Origin: Multifurca ochricompacta
Taxonomy: Eukaryota > Basidiomycota > Agaricomycetes > Russulales > Russulaceae
Reading direction: 5' to 3'
DNA: 64,000 nucleotides
Assembly: GCA_022496185.1 (NCBI GenBank)
Contig: WTXG01000027.1
Location: 186,001-250,000 of the forward strand
A program made the position numbers and the translations under genes. This document shows, in pieces, positions 23,407 through 34,952 of the stretch (its first letter is position 1; every line of letters begins with the position of its first letter). A model generated the notes under the pieces. It was given only the letters and a program-made list of their open reading frames with translations, was not told where the DNA came from and made no database searches.

Positions 23407-25387
23407 ATGAGCAGCTGGTCGTCGCCCCCAACAAGGCGCGAGCTCACCCTCCTACTCTTTTGCGTGACCATTTTCATCGTTGCTTACAATGCCAATACAT
23501 CTCTTCGTCTCCTTGGCCTTGATTCGTCTTCCCTAATCCCTTTCTCCTCCTCACGGACTTTGCCTATTGGCCCAGATGGCCGTAGACCGGAAGGATACCG
23601 CGATACTTTGGAAAATGAAATCTTTGGCGAGTGGGGTTGGGAACCTGGTCATATCGCAGGCGTAAAGGAGGCCGAGTCGGCTCGCATTTTGCATGGAAAG
23701 ATAGATGGTAACTCAGACACCTATCTACGTGGCGAGGGGCGGAGTGGTGAACAAGCCATGTGGCTCCAAGGCGTTGGAGAGGGTCGTTATGGTCACGGAG
23801 ACGGGCTGGGATCAACTAGCGTGAATGACGAGTTGGTGCGCTGGGGTGAGGACGTACCACGCTCAGAGCTCAAGCAACATGTCCCTGGTGCGTGTTTGTT
23901 CTCCCACCCCCATCCTTGTGCAACGACACTAAAGCCGCGGCTTCTCCCCCTTTCTCCCATAGGTTTCACAATTCTAGACAATGTCATACTCGCATCTGGC
24001 ACCTTTTTTATCGTCACGATGACTCGACATCCATACCTCCTGTCGAAGCTATCGGTTCTTCTATGGTAAACCATAACGATCCACCGCGCGATATCGATTG
24101 GCAGGTTTTCCCCGCACAAACTGCGTTCAGGAAATTTGGTCCTTACGGCGGTCGGTGCGTGGTCTCATCTGCAGTTTCTCTTTTCTTGTTTTATTTCTAA
24201 ATGTTCCATTTCATTATTTTTTTGCTGCCGGCATGACAGGATGCATGGCGTAACTTTCCTGTCATATGATGGACCCTCGACGACAGACTCGCACACGCTC
24301 ATCTCCCTCCAACGTCTCTACAGCACGCTTAATGTTTCCTCCCCGCAATCGCTCTCTCCACCCCATCGCCTCTTTTTCCCCGCAATCCCCACATTTGCGG
24401 ACCGTCGGCCTGAACCCAATGACGAGCTTGCCCCACGACGTCGGTCCAGTATCGGCGTGGAGCCGCAGACGCTTAAGTCAGCTTACCCGAGCCTCGTTGG
24501 GGCGATGTTCGCGGAGGACTTTGACGACTTTGTCGGTATCGGTGCACCGCTGCTACTGGATCGTCTCGTAGTTGCGGACCGCGGTGCGGCGCGACGCTCG
24601 GGGCTCTTGCGTGAAGTACCCGCGTGGTCACTACCGTTCACTGCTCTGGAGACGGCAGAAGAATGGTTTGAGCCCGTGCGGCGTACGCTGCGGGAGTACT
24701 TTGGCTTTGTTGATGTGGGTGGCGAAGACGCCGCCATAGAGGGACATACGATCACGTATCTTTCTAGACAGGACGGGCTTGAGGGTGAGCGGCTAAAGGG
24801 CTCGGATCACGTCGCGTTGCTTGATGCACTTGGGAGACTGGCCAAGACAGGTGTCAGGGTGCGCATCGTGGATGAGAACACGAGTTGGACGGAGCGCTTG
24901 CACGCGATTACTGAATCGACGGTGAGTGTCCAACTACTGAATGATAGTTTCCCCCCCTGTGGACAGCCTTTTTTTTTTTTGAAATTGACTATTGACTATT
25001 ATCGGTAGATTGTGTTAAGCGTGTTTGGTGATCACCTCGCCGATGCGGTCTTCATGAAACGAACGCGGCAGAGCGCCCTGATGGAGTTTTTCCCGTCCAA
25101 CATTTTTAACCGGGACTGGGAGACGGTTGTTCGATCGATGGGTATCCGGTACGTCGCGTGGCAGGGCAACCAGTAAGTGTCGCTTCTTCCTTCCCTTTTC
25201 AATCCCCCCCCCCCCTTCCGGCGACGCCAATAGATGCGGCATTCACTAAACCTTTGTGCAACAACCACAGAAAATTTACAGGGAAAAGCTACCAGCGGTT
25301 TCACATACTGCGAGTTATGAAGACTTTGCACTGGACGCGCAGGCCGTCGTGCGCGCTATCACAGATGAGCTGGATAGGGTGTCATAG
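23407..25387 (+). CDS. GT61-type glycosyltransferase (DUF563)
   Basis: Type II Golgi/ER membrane enzyme of the GT61 (DUF563) superfamily, which includes plant xylosyltransferases and EOGT; the acceptor here is unknown. The start at 23407 (MSSWSSPPTRRELTLLLFCV) gives a short cytosolic tail and a signal anchor. Landmarks are PGFTILDNVILASGTFFIVT, NHNDPPRDIDWQVFPAQTAF, FLSYDGPSTTDSHTLISLQR, VRVRIVDENTSWTERLHAI, IVLSVFGDHLADAVFMKR (the GxHL-type donor-site block) and LMEFFPSNIFNRDWETVVRS. It ends ITDELDRVS at 25387. An alternative start at 23359 would add 16 residues. Frame break: in FFIVT-DDSTS at about 24018 one G appears missing (ACGATGAC where ACGGATGAC is expected), and no intron explains it. 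Introns lie at about 23891-23963, 24152-24239, 24921-25008 and 25173-25269. Confidence 0.85.
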
Positions 25388-26096
25388 CGTAGCATAACAT
25401 AGAACTTTACTCACTTCACTTACTAAACACACCCTCCTTCCCTTCTTCCCTCTTGCCGTACCCGCTCTGCTACAATTTGGCGTTCTGATTAGTGAATGAC
25501 AGCTAGGATGGATAGACACTCTAGAGATTGCCACTAGGTTTATTTAGATTCGGGGTGGTGGGGTGGTGTCATGTGGCGTGACAGACGTTTGTATTTTATC
25601 TGTTTCCGTTCGTGATGCGTGACGATATGGAGCGGAAGGAGGGATAAAAGGGGCAGCAAATCGTGGTAATTGTAATGTTGTTACGTTTACGTCACACTGG
25701 CCCTATTCCTACTAATATACCCATACCCACTTCCCTCCCCTCCTCCATCTCTCTTTCTCTTTCTCTTTCTCCACTTTCATCACATTCTCGGGTGGCGCTG
25801 TTTTTATTCATTTATATCGCATGGTGCCGGTGTGTGTAAATTATTCCGTAAGGCCGGGAGTTACCGCCGGTTCGCGCAATTTGCGATTATCCTGACCTCG
25901 CTTGCTAGAATCGGTATCGATTGGCAGGGTGGCAGGTGCAGGGTGCAGGTAATGGGGCGGTAAGGCAAGCGTGATAAGGAAAAGGGAAAAACTTGCACAG
26001 CACGTATTATCGTAGCGCGTGTTTTTTGTAGGTGGTCCATTTTAATGCCAGAAGAAAGGGGGAGGGAGAGAGTGAGAGAGGCTGGTTGTTCGTTCC
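25388..26096. other. Convergent 3' flanks, no gene seen
   Basis: Lies between the 3' ends of the glycosyltransferase and LSM8. It contains CT-rich microrepeats (25748-25775) and G-rich strings (25551-25565). No supported gene. Confidence 0.5.
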
Positions 26097-26567
26097 TTAA
26101 TAGCGAATGGGGGGTATGGGATCAGCATGGATGGTGGAAAGGTCGATTGTGCTGTCGCGTTCTTCATCAATCTCGCCAATAAGGATACTAGCACGTTAAC
26201 GTAGGTCACTCCCGAGTGAGTGAGAAGGAAACGCACATCATATCACCTTTAACGAGATAAAGGCCGAGCGGGATTTCCTCAACTCCATCGTCTATACTGT
26301 AGACGCGTTCTTTGGAATCTGAGAGGACAATATTGGATTTTTGGTCATAGCCAGAGAGGACTCCCTGAAAGGTTAGAAAAGGTTAGATGAAAAATGACGT
26401 GGGGGGAAGAAAGCAAGAGGGCGAACACATACAATTATAGCCCGTCCATCTTGAAGTATGAGTAGTACGCGGCCTTTAATAGAGCGGTGAGGGTGAGGAT
26501 AAGTATGAGGATGATTAAAGGGAGATAAAATAAACATACGGTCAACGTAGCCTTGAAGACTGGACAT
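26097..26567 (-). CDS. LSM8: LSM8, U6 snRNA-associated Sm-like protein
   Basis: Subunit of the nuclear Lsm2-8 ring that binds the 3' end of U6 snRNA. Four exons give 95 residues, the usual length. Start 26567 (MSSLQGYVDR), then RVLLILQDGRAIIGVLSGYD (Sm1 motif), SNIVLSDSKERVYSIDD, IPLGLYLVKGDMIILIGEID (Sm2, with the xxIRGxxI variant VKGDMI) and the tail STIDLSTIHADPIPPIRY. The LGLYLVKGDN-like block plus GEIDEE is characteristic of LSM8 rather than LSM1 or LSM4. Introns fall at about 26539-26478, 26435-26369 and 26233-26186. Frames join exactly. An ATG microsatellite lies just upstream at 26586-26617. Confidence 0.93.
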
Positions 26568-26585
26568 AGTTGGTTGGTTGATGAT

Positions 26586-26617
<32 letters not shown>
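26586..26617. repeat. ATG/GAT trinucleotide microsatellite
   Basis: About ten uninterrupted ATG units in the LSM8 upstream region. Unstable array length between strains is expected. Confidence 0.9.
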
Positions 26618-26618
<1 letters not shown>

Positions 26619-26966
26619 GATAGATGGGATGGTGGTGTCAGAGGTCCCTATGTATGTATTTATGTATGTTTGTTTGTTATGTACCTCGGTACGCGTACGC
26701 GAAAACTAAACTAAACAACTAATCATCTCACTTCTTTCCTTTCCCGTTCCGTTGCCCGTCTTGCTCAAGCCAAGACTCCCTCTCCCTCTCACTCTCCCTA
26801 TAACTCTACACACCAACTGCTAGCCACTCCCTCAAATCTTTTTTTTTCTTTTATTTTCTACTTTTTTTTTTTATCATCCACCAACCCCCCCCCTCTCCCA
26901 CCCTTTTCTTTTTTTTCTTTTCTTTCTACAACTCACACCCCCTTCTTATCTCTCAATATCTCACAT

Positions 26967-28317
26967 ATGGCTTCCGAAAAGTTCTTTGAAAACGGTGGTC
27001 GTCCCATAGATGTACAGCAAGCTAAGTTTCTCAACGCAAAGTCAGAGGCGGCAGACATGGCCACCCCACTTCCTTCACCCATCTCTGCCCCCATTCCAAA
27101 ACCAAAACCCAAGTTGTTATCCCCCGCCGTCGTCATTATTCCGATCTGGATGACCCTCTCCTCCGCTGTCATCATTTATAATAACTATCTGTATAACACA
27201 CTCAACTTTAGGTTCCCTGTTTTTCTCGTCACTTTCCACCTCGGCTTCGCTGTGCGTACCCTCCTGCGATATTTTTGCACCCACCTCCTCACCCTTTTTT
27301 ATTTTATTTTTTTTGACAGGCCATCGGTACACGCATACTCCAACGCACAACTCACCTCCTTGATGGCGCAAAGGATGTCCATCTTACAAGGGACATGTTT
27401 GTCCGCTCTATTCTTCCCATTGGTCTCCTCTTCAGCGGAAGTCTCATCTTGAGCAATACCGCTTACCTCTATCTTAGCGTGGCGTACATCCAAATGCTCA
27501 AGGTTTCTTTTTTTTTTTTTTTTCCCACTTCCTTTCATATCATATTAAACGATACTTCAGGCATTTACGCCCGTCGCAATCCTCCTTATCTCTTGGACTT
27601 TCCGCATTCAGGAGCCCAATCGTAAACTTGCCATCATCGTTTTCATGATTTCGTTCGGCGTTGCTCTCGCATCCCACGGCGAGTTACGCTTCAACATCGT
27701 CGGCTTTTTCACTCAGGCTGCGGCTGTTGGCGTACGTGTCTTCTTCCATTTTTCGCTTCATGTTATCTGACTCCCACCTCAAACAGTTTGAAGCTTCCCG
27801 ACTTGTCATGATCCAAATTCTCTTGCACGGTCTCAAGATGGACCCACTCGTCTCGTTACACTATTACGCGCCCGTTTGTGCTGTCATCAATCTCGCCATT
27901 CTCCCCTTCACGGAGGGTTTGGCGCCATTTTTTGAGCTCGCCCGTATCGGTCCCCTTGTTCTTCTTTCCAATGCTGCAGTAGCCTTTTTCCTCAACGTGG
28001 CCGCCGTCTTCCTCGTTGGTTCTGGCTCCGGTCTTGTATTGACGCTCGCCGGCGTGTTTAAGGTACGCGGGCACTATTTCCCGTCGTGCGAACGCCTTGT
28101 CCATGTGCAACCTTTTTTTTTTTAACAGGACATTCTCCTTATCACGGGCTCCGTCTTGATCTTTGGTTCGCAGATTATGCCGTTGCAGGTTCTCGGTGAG
28201 CTTTTTCCTACCCATCATTTCCCCTTGAGACTTGTCTCACTTTTTATTTTACGATATACAGGTTACTCGATCGCACTGGGCGGTTTGATCCTATTCAAGA
28301 CGTCGGGTAGCAAGTAG
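26967..28317 (+). CDS. Triose-phosphate/nucleotide-sugar-type transporter (DMT superfamily)
   Basis: Golgi/ER-type membrane carrier of the TPT (DUF250) group; substrate unknown. The start at 26967 (MASEKFFENGGRPIDVQQ) opens a cytosolic N terminus, then ten hydrophobic segments appear across about seven exons: WMTLSSAVIIYNNYLYN, FPVFLVTFHLGFA, SILPIGLLFSGSLILSNTA, YLYLSVAYIQMLK joined to AFTPVAILLISWTF, IIVFMISFGVALASHGEL, NIVGFFTQAAAVGFEASRLV, PVCAVINLAILPF, IGPLVLLSNAAVAFFLNVAA, GSGSGLVLTLAGVFKDILL and GYSIALGGLILFKTSGSK to TAG at 28315-28317. The NTAYLYLSVAYIQMLK and SGLVLTLAGVFKD blocks are family signatures. Introns contain long T runs before the acceptors. The frame stays intact in the joins I checked. 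It is divergent from LSM8. Confidence 0.9.
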
Positions 28318-29034
28318 TCGGATCTTGCTCGGTGGCGACTGCTATGCCAGATCTACAGATTTCTCTCCCCCTTCTCCCCCCTCACCTTTGAACGCTCCTT
28401 GACCTTTTGCCGCCCCGTCCTTGGTTGTATACAGTATTCATTCCAGGACAGGTCATATTAGCTTAGCACCTCATAGACTTTGGCCGTCCTCACCCTCTCT
28501 TTCAGCATGGCGCTTGTACATGCACCTGTTCCAATCAATCCTTAGAGTATATAAATTCCACTCTCGAACTTGACTTTGCTCTGTGGTAACTTTTCTTTTG
28601 TTAATTCTTTTTTTCTTTGACCTGCCAGCACGATTATGATGTACTCGTGGGGTGTGTGAATGATACCAAACCCATGGCGGCAGTTGACCTTCCTCCCCTC
28701 CCTTTTTTTAGGCCATTTGTCACAAATATGATAGCAGTGGCGCCCACGTGCGATTTGTGCATCACGAATAGAAAAAAGTAATAATGATGATAGTTCGGCT
28801 GATGTTAAATGGAAATGAAAAACATTCGCATCCCGTGTGCCCCCAAGGTTGAGGCGCGCTAAATTTGAAACACCAAAGCCAAAACTTACCCACTCCACCT
28901 CGTATCCCCCTCGCACCTCTACCTGATAGCCCAATTGCCAATTGAATGGGATGGGAATTGGGTCGATGGATGGGTTGGCACGACACCTAACGCGTTTCAA
29001 CATGCAGTGTGCACAAACCCCCCACCCAAACCCA
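28318..29034. other. Convergent intergenic region
   Basis: Holds the 3' flanks of the transporter and the RMND1-like gene. A minus-strand open frame of 153 codons (28542-29003) exists, but it has repetitive, non-family-like composition and no splice partner, so I do not call it a gene. Confidence 0.45.
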
Positions 29035-31134
29035 TCAATTTCCCTTCACGTTCCCAAAAAACACGGACCCCGCTGCCGACGCCGCGGTAGAAAACGCCAT
29101 CTTGGTTTCGCGACTGCCGCGGATGGTCGAATGCACCGTTAGACGCGCAATAATTTCGCCCTGCGCCACAACGTCATAAGAGAATTCGATCAGAGTAGGC
29201 GTCAGTCAGTCAGTCAGTCAGTCAGTCAGCTCCAAAAAAAAGAAAAAGGGTTGAAGTACGTACGAGTTCGACGAGGATAGCTACAACGATAAGACTATGA
29301 TGCCCAAGCGCGTTGAGCGAGCAGGAAAAAAAAAGCGTGTAGGGGATGAGAGAAACGTTACCCGATGATGATCCATGTGATGCGTTCCATCGCGTTATTG
29401 TTCAAATGCTCATGTATCGCATCTAGCTACATAAACGCAAAGATAAGAATACGTTATCAGTTTAGAAGTCAGCGAAAAAAAAAAAGAAACCCCTACCAAA
29501 TTGTTCGCCCCGCTAATACGTTCGTTCAGCGCCTCGACGCGCTCCCCAATCTCAAAGTACGCCCTGCCCGCCTCGTACAATGCGTGCAGGCTCGCCTCTT
29601 CCCAGAATATACCCGGTACGTCGAGCACGTTGCGCCCGAGAACGACATCGCGGCGTAGGGCAAAAAGCTTGCCCGTGAGTCGCATCGCGTCGCGCCGCGA
29701 CAGCGCCAGCTTTCCCGTGCGCGCGAGCGTGCGTGGCAGTGCTTGAGTACGTGGATGTTGAAGAATGGCGTGTGCTTGGGATTCATAGTGTCCCAGAAGT
29801 GTTGATTGTGCGAGCGCATGTGAGAGCGACAGCGTAAGGAGGTGTGAGGGAGATTTGAATGCTAGTAGTGACGACACCCGCTGCAGTATGAGTGTCCTTT
29901 CTCCGGGTTGAGGAAAGGGGATCATGATACCCACTGAAAAAATCGTTGTATATGCGCGGATATGCAATCGTCGGGTCGTACTGCGGTGAGAACACGCGAC
30001 ACGTGAGACAACGAGAGGGGGGGGAGCCATAGGAGTTGCATACTGCAAAATGACACTCCTCAACCTCCCACTCACTCTCGACACGCGAACCTTTGAGTGT
30101 ACCGGCGCCATGGATATCTTCAAGGATGTTACGCTCCTGCACCTCCTCAAACCCGAAAAACACCGCAACGCCATATGCAAAGAACACAATCTCAGCCGCG
30201 TCATCGCCCGCCGCGATTGACGTTCTTGGTTCGCTCATGGGCGCAGTAGGAGGCGCAAATACGCGATCCTGCGCGGGTACGGGTGTCTCTGGCGTCTCCA
30301 TAATTAACAGGCCACGTTCGCGCGACCCGCCTTCAATCTCGCCATCCTCTGGATTGCGGCTTGGTTGTTCGCCCATACGCCGATCGACGGATGGCGAGTT
30401 ACCCAAACTGGCGATGTACCCATCTCGCGAGAAACCTTCCTCGGGAGAGCGGCCCGGAATGAAGTATGAGCCAGTGTAGCCGTCTTCTTCCGCTTCAGAC
30501 ATACGCGAGAGGCGGCGGGTGTGCGAAGGTGCAGGCACAGAAGAACGTACTTTTGCTGCGGGGCCATAGCCGGGAAGTAGTGGGAGGTGATACATCTGGC
30601 CTCCGGGTGCTTAAGTTCATGAGTAGGGCACGGGGGTTGAGTTGTACGTACGACGTAAAGAGCTTCGTCAAAGGAGCGTGGTACGACGTTATGCTCACGC
30701 TTGAGAAAGTTGGCGAGCAACTTCATTCGAAGCCCATCGGCAAGCCAATACGCGGTGATGCGGCGGTAGCCTGCTCGGCGGCGGTCTGCTTTAGTCATGC
30801 GTTCTGCGACACTCTTGTGTTCATACATGCGGACGCCCGCATCGGTCTCGTAGCCGTGGGTTGCATCATCTTTACTACCTTCTGTAGGTAGAGGGCGAGT
30901 TTGTGGGTCGGACGGGAGTTCGACTAGTCTCTGGTGAGTCTTCGAGGTTCGTTGAGTGGCAGCGGGTTTGGTAGCCCCGGTCTGATTCAAAGCGGGGGAT
31001 GCAATTGAAGATGATCTTGGTAGAGTAAATGAAGACTTGCGCGTAGGTACGAGGCGTGGTTGTTGTTGTTGTTGTTTTGTAAGGGAAGAAAGAGATTGTT
31101 GCTGTTGTTGTTGTTGTTGTTGGCGATGATGCAT
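29035..31134 (-). CDS. RMND1/DUF155 family protein (RMD1/RMD8-like)
   Basis: Fungal relatives of RMND1 are membrane proteins carrying DUF155; RMND1 itself supports mitochondrial translation. The start is at 31134 (MHHR) and is followed at once by glutamine runs coded at 31058-31126, then a Ser/Thr-rich segment. DUF155 begins ITAYWLADGLRMKLLANFLK, then REHNVVPRSFDEALYV joined to MYHLPLLPGYGP. After a disordered insertion come FFAYGVAVFFGFEEVQERNI and YPRIYNDFF, an intron, TFKSPSHLLTLSLSHALAQ, LARTGKLALSRRDAMRLTGK, VLDVPGIFWEEASLHALYEA and ALNERISGANNL. The C terminus spans two further introns: LDAIHEHLNNNAMERITWII, LIVVAILVEL (TM) and GEIIARLTVHSTIRGSRE, ending GNVKGN at 29035. One intron contains GTCA repeats (29201-29229). 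All splices keep frame. A TTG or upstream start is not needed. Confidence 0.88.
29201..29229. repeat. GTCA tetranucleotide microsatellite in an intron
   Basis: Seven tandem GTCA units within the last intron of the RMND1-like gene. Confidence 0.9.
31058..31126. repeat. CAA/CAG-type glutamine-coding repeat
   Basis: Two blocks of TTG/TTGCTG units on the plus strand encode polyglutamine near the N terminus of the RMND1-like protein on the minus strand. Length variation is expected. Confidence 0.85.
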
Positions 31135-31369
31135 GATCAATCGTCTTGTCAAGTCTTGTCACGTCACACACTGCGTAGAGTGGGGCCACAGACCACCTTT
31201 TGGCTAAATTAATTTATTAAATTTATAAAAATTGATAAAAGGTAACAATGACGTAACAATATATGTCAGAGTGACGAAAGTGACGATATGACGATAATTA
31301 TAATAATAATATTTTTAGATCATTTTTAAATAATATCCTCTCATACTAACTCATCTCATCTCCTTCTCA

Positions 31370-31813
31370 ATGTCGCATATTAACATCAAAATCACGACGA
31401 CTGCTGGAGGTACTCAGTCACCTCCATCGGAGGATCATCACCCTATGGGTGCATCCTCTATTAAGGGTGGAAACGTTGGTGGTATCCCCGATCGCCAACA
31501 ACGTAGCCGTCCGTACCTTTATTCACCTTCACCTTAATATATATATCCTACTTTGAGCTTATCGAAGTCATCTCATTATCCAGAATACTTTGATCCGCCC
31601 GAGCAGGGGCAGGAACAGACCCAAGCTCAATATAATCCAACAGAAGCCCACCCACAGACTACCCTGAACACTACCGACGCAGTGCGCGGGCAGCAAGTGA
31701 ACTTGGATAATCTCGAGCCCGCACACGACCCGCAGCCGGCACCCGTTCTCGAATTAAGTCATGATCCTCTTTTATGGCTTTGTGCGTGCTCACATTTGTT
31801 ATTCTTTGGATAG
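31370..31813 (+). CDS. Short hypothetical hydrophilic protein, structure uncertain
   Basis: A 55-codon frame from ATG 31370 (MSHINIKITTTAGGTQSPPS) to TAA at 31535-31537 is followed by a second frame from about 31553 to 31813 (SSHYPEYFDPPEQGQEQTQA...). Both are Gln/Pro/Asp-rich and lack aromatic core residues, which suggests one disordered protein split by an intron near GTACCTTT (31514). I cannot find a splice that keeps both frames, so either a base is missing or they are separate. No domain was recognised. It is divergent from the RMND1-like gene, 236 bp away. Confidence 0.35.
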
Positions 31814-32308
31814 ACTGCCCCCATAACGTCAGGCCCATTCAAAAAAATGGGCAAGGAGGACATCCGCAGTGCAACGCGTGCTTGAAATGTATTTTATTAT
31901 CATACTTATGTCTTGTCTCTTGTAACATAACTGTACCTGTATCTTTATTTTTTGTATTGTGTCGTCTTGAGTATGTCAAATGTCAAACTGTTTGCGAATG
32001 ACGCGACTGGATGACCATGCACGTGACTCCTGGTATGTGTAATTACTGTAATTACACAAACAAGAGTACGAGAGTATGAGAGAGTATGAGAACGAGAAGT
32101 TGAAACTTATCGCTTGTGCTTGTGTGTATTACGACGAGGGCTTGGGAAGGAGAAATACCACGCTACGCTATCCGTGTGCGCCCGCACAAGCGAAGATCGC
32201 GGTTTGAGAACGACTTCGTTTACTTTATTAAATAAATCGTGGGACCTGTCTCTAAAATAGTGACTCGCACGAAATGATTGTAATCAATCAATCTTGAGCT
32301 AATCGACT
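31814..32308. other. Intergenic, upstream of the RmlD-like reductase
   Basis: A/T-rich, with AGAGTATGAG repeats at about 32068-32090 and a TAATTACTGTAATTACA inverted pair at 32039-32055. It also contains one CACGTG near 32020. No gene is supported. Confidence 0.45.
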
Positions 32309-33915
32309 ATGAAGGTCATCGTAACAGGTCAGCCATGGAAGGATTATTCTACTTAGAAATCGCTTCCATTATGTTGTCTAGGAGCATCCGGTGTCCTCGG
32401 AAATGCTGTCTTCGGCGCATTTGCGCGCGCGGACGCCGGCCACACCGTCATCGGTCTGGCAAATTCGCGTCCAGGCGGAGAGCGCGATCTTCGTAAACTA
32501 AATCTTCTTGATTCAGATGCCGTGTCCACCTTTATACGCGACGCCAAACCCAACTGTGAGTGCCATACCTTCGAAGCAGTACAAGTCCGCGGTGTTGGGG
32601 TCTCCATTGTGGCGTCTCTCCCCACCTCCCCTTCCCCTTCCCTATTGAGTAAACTAGACTCGTGTCTAAACCCTCGTTTTCGTGGATTCCATAAGCCGCG
32701 GTTCCCTAGGCCAATATTACCTGAGGACATGAGAAAAACTGACCTTTCTTTTTCTTCTTTCTTTTTCACACAGGGGTGATTCACTGCGCTGCGGAGCGCA
32801 AACCTGACGTTGCCGAGAAGGTGTGCCGCGAGACGGTGTCCTTTCTATTCATACCAATTGGCTGTCGTTCTTATCGCAATGCATGGTACAGGATCCAGAA
32901 CGCACAAGAAAGGTTCTCTTTCCCTGACTCTTTACTCACGAATGACAAACAAATTCATCTTACAAACGTCCCTCTTTTCTCAACTTGTTCTGTAGCTGAA
33001 CGTCGACGTACCTGCGCACCTTGCTACTCTCGCAAAAGAGCTCGGATTCACCCTCATCTATATCTCGACCGGTACTCTTCCTTTTTTTTCTTGTCTCGCT
33101 GCTCGATTCTCATTCGGAGGGTCTATCTGCGTACAGACTATGTCTTCGATGGAACTTCACCGCCTTATGTCCCATCAGCTCAAACAAATCCAGTCAACTT
33201 ATATGGCATCACAAAGCGCGATGGCGAGCTAGCCGTGCTCGGTATCGATGGCGCACGCGTAGCTGTGTTACGTGTTCCCGTCCTGTGCGTCCTCTCAATC
33301 CAGTCATGGATTATGGCTGGGTCACCACCAGACTCATGCTCACGATGTGTCCTAGGTACGGTCCAGTTCCGTCGAACGCTGATTCGGCAGTCAACATTCT
33401 CTCGACATTGTACGGGATCAGTCAGGAAAGAATACACGATGGACCACTACCAAACCCGGTTCCCCACCAACGTACTCGATATTGCCAACTTTCTCGTCCG
33501 CCTCGCAGGTGGGGAATATATTCCCGATCCTATAGATTCATATCATTCATTGCGAGTCAGGAAGGCCGAAAGGCGCGCTGTTGCCACCTGTGATACACTA
33601 CTCGACTGAAGAATCGTTCACGAAGTACGAGATATGTCTGATCTTTGCACGCATCCTCGGCCTTCCGCATGCGCACATCATACCGGATGCTGGACCACCG
33701 CCTCCAGGTACGTTTTTGGGGCAGCATCGCCGCCCACACGCCGTGATCTGTTACGTATTTTATCCCTTTCCTTTCTCTGTCAAGGGTCCACGCCACGCCC
33801 TCACAATACCCAACTTTATCTACGCGAGACAAAGGACTTGGTAGCCGAAGGTGGACTTGGGACAAGTGGGTTTGAGGAATGGTGGGTGGAGTACCTTGGG
33901 AGCAAGACGGGATAA
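32309..33915 (+). CDS. RmlD-type NAD(P) reductase, MAT2B-like
   Basis: Short-chain-dehydrogenase fold of the RmlD/MAT2B group: either a dTDP-4-dehydrorhamnose reductase or the regulatory subunit of methionine adenosyltransferase, and sequence alone does not decide. Exons join as MKVIVTGASGVLGNAVF (nucleotide-binding GxxGxxG), then HTVIGLANSRPGGERDLRK, WVIHCAAERKPDVAEK, DPERTRK, LNVDVPAHLATLAKELGFTL and IYISTDYVFDGTSPPYVPSA, with catalytic Ser in ISTDYVFDG. Then NPVNLYGITKRDGELAVLG holds the YxxxK pair. Downstream are LYGPVPSNADSAVNILSTL, EYTMDHYQTRFPTNVLDIAN, LLPPVIHYSTEESFTKYE and GTSGFEEWWVEYLGSKTG at 33915. Two frame breaks lie close together: after LSTL (33410/33411, one G missing) and in GGAAAG (33426-33429, one A missing). 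Restoring both keeps the conserved spacing. There are six or seven introns. Confidence 0.87.
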
Positions 33916-34952
33916 AGAAGTGCGGTGTTTCGAGGTGGGAGGAAGGGAAGAAGGAAGGGGTGGGGGATGTTTAAGTGCATAAGCTCTGCTGCCAGAGAGG
34001 CAGCCGTTCTCGAAGTAAAATGAATGCAAATGCAGATTGGTAGGTATTTTTTGGGGCGTAGGAACTCAAAGGAATGAAAGGAAACAAAAGAAACTGGTGT
34101 GGTGTTGATAGGTCGGCCTATACAGGAAGTGAAGGTCGGGAGACGACGGGCAGTCATGTCAGTCATTGAAGTGACTGTGACCGCGTGGTTAACCTACACT
34201 ACTGAGAAGTTTGCCCGCCCCGCCAAGAGCTTGGGACTAAAAACGCCGTCATAAGAGTTGAAAGCTTAATAGAAGCCGCGTGTAAATGCAGGGCGAACTA
34301 CCACACCCTTGGTGTCCTTATCTTGTACGATGATGAACGGCATCGTTCAATTTATCGAAGGTCTTCCCTCCAATCTTGGCCGGTCAATACATCGCCTTTA
34401 GCTCTTTGAACGTACCGTGCTCCAGTTGAGTGACAGTGACAGCCATGAGGAATGCGCCTTCACCGTGCCTTCCGATCAAAGTAAACAAAACAACGCACAC
34501 TGGCACACCTGAGATAACAGCGCATAAGCGATGGGCGGAGAATGGCAGCATAGCAGCATATGATGAATGGTGGATGTCCTGGTCCTATGTATTAACACAT
34601 GCGGTTCGATGTCGATCCAAGTGATGACCAAAGACCTCCAGCAAGAATCAGATAGGGAAGAGAAGGACCCAAAAAGTCCGTCAGCCCGAGTGGAGTTTGA
34701 GGAGGGACGACGACGGAGCACAGCACACAAGCAACCATATACCAGTTGTGCAAACGTATACACGCTGTTCCGTCTCCGTCTCCGTCGCCTCCGTATCTCG
34801 CTCACTCGCTCACTTTCGAACACACACAACTAAATATGGGGGTCATGGGGAGGGTAAGGGTGGGGGTGAGGGACTACCGACACCCGCCCGTTGCGGGGAC
34901 ATCGGCTGATGCGATGGGTCAAGTCTCGGTCTTGGGTTCCGGGGGTCCGGCA
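33916..34952. other. Convergent intergenic region
   Basis: About 1 kb between the reductase and a monooxygenase running toward it. Open frames of 60-117 codons on both strands are low complexity and not recognisable. No supported feature. Confidence 0.45.

Noticed and set aside
28542..29003. 153-codon minus-strand open frame
   Set aside because: No family resemblance, lies in 3' flanks, repetitive composition, and no splice partners.
29930..30000. Frame break in the RMND1-like gene after NDFF
   Set aside because: A later acceptor (CTACTAG before CATTCAAATC) restores the conserved TFKSPSHLL with no missing base.
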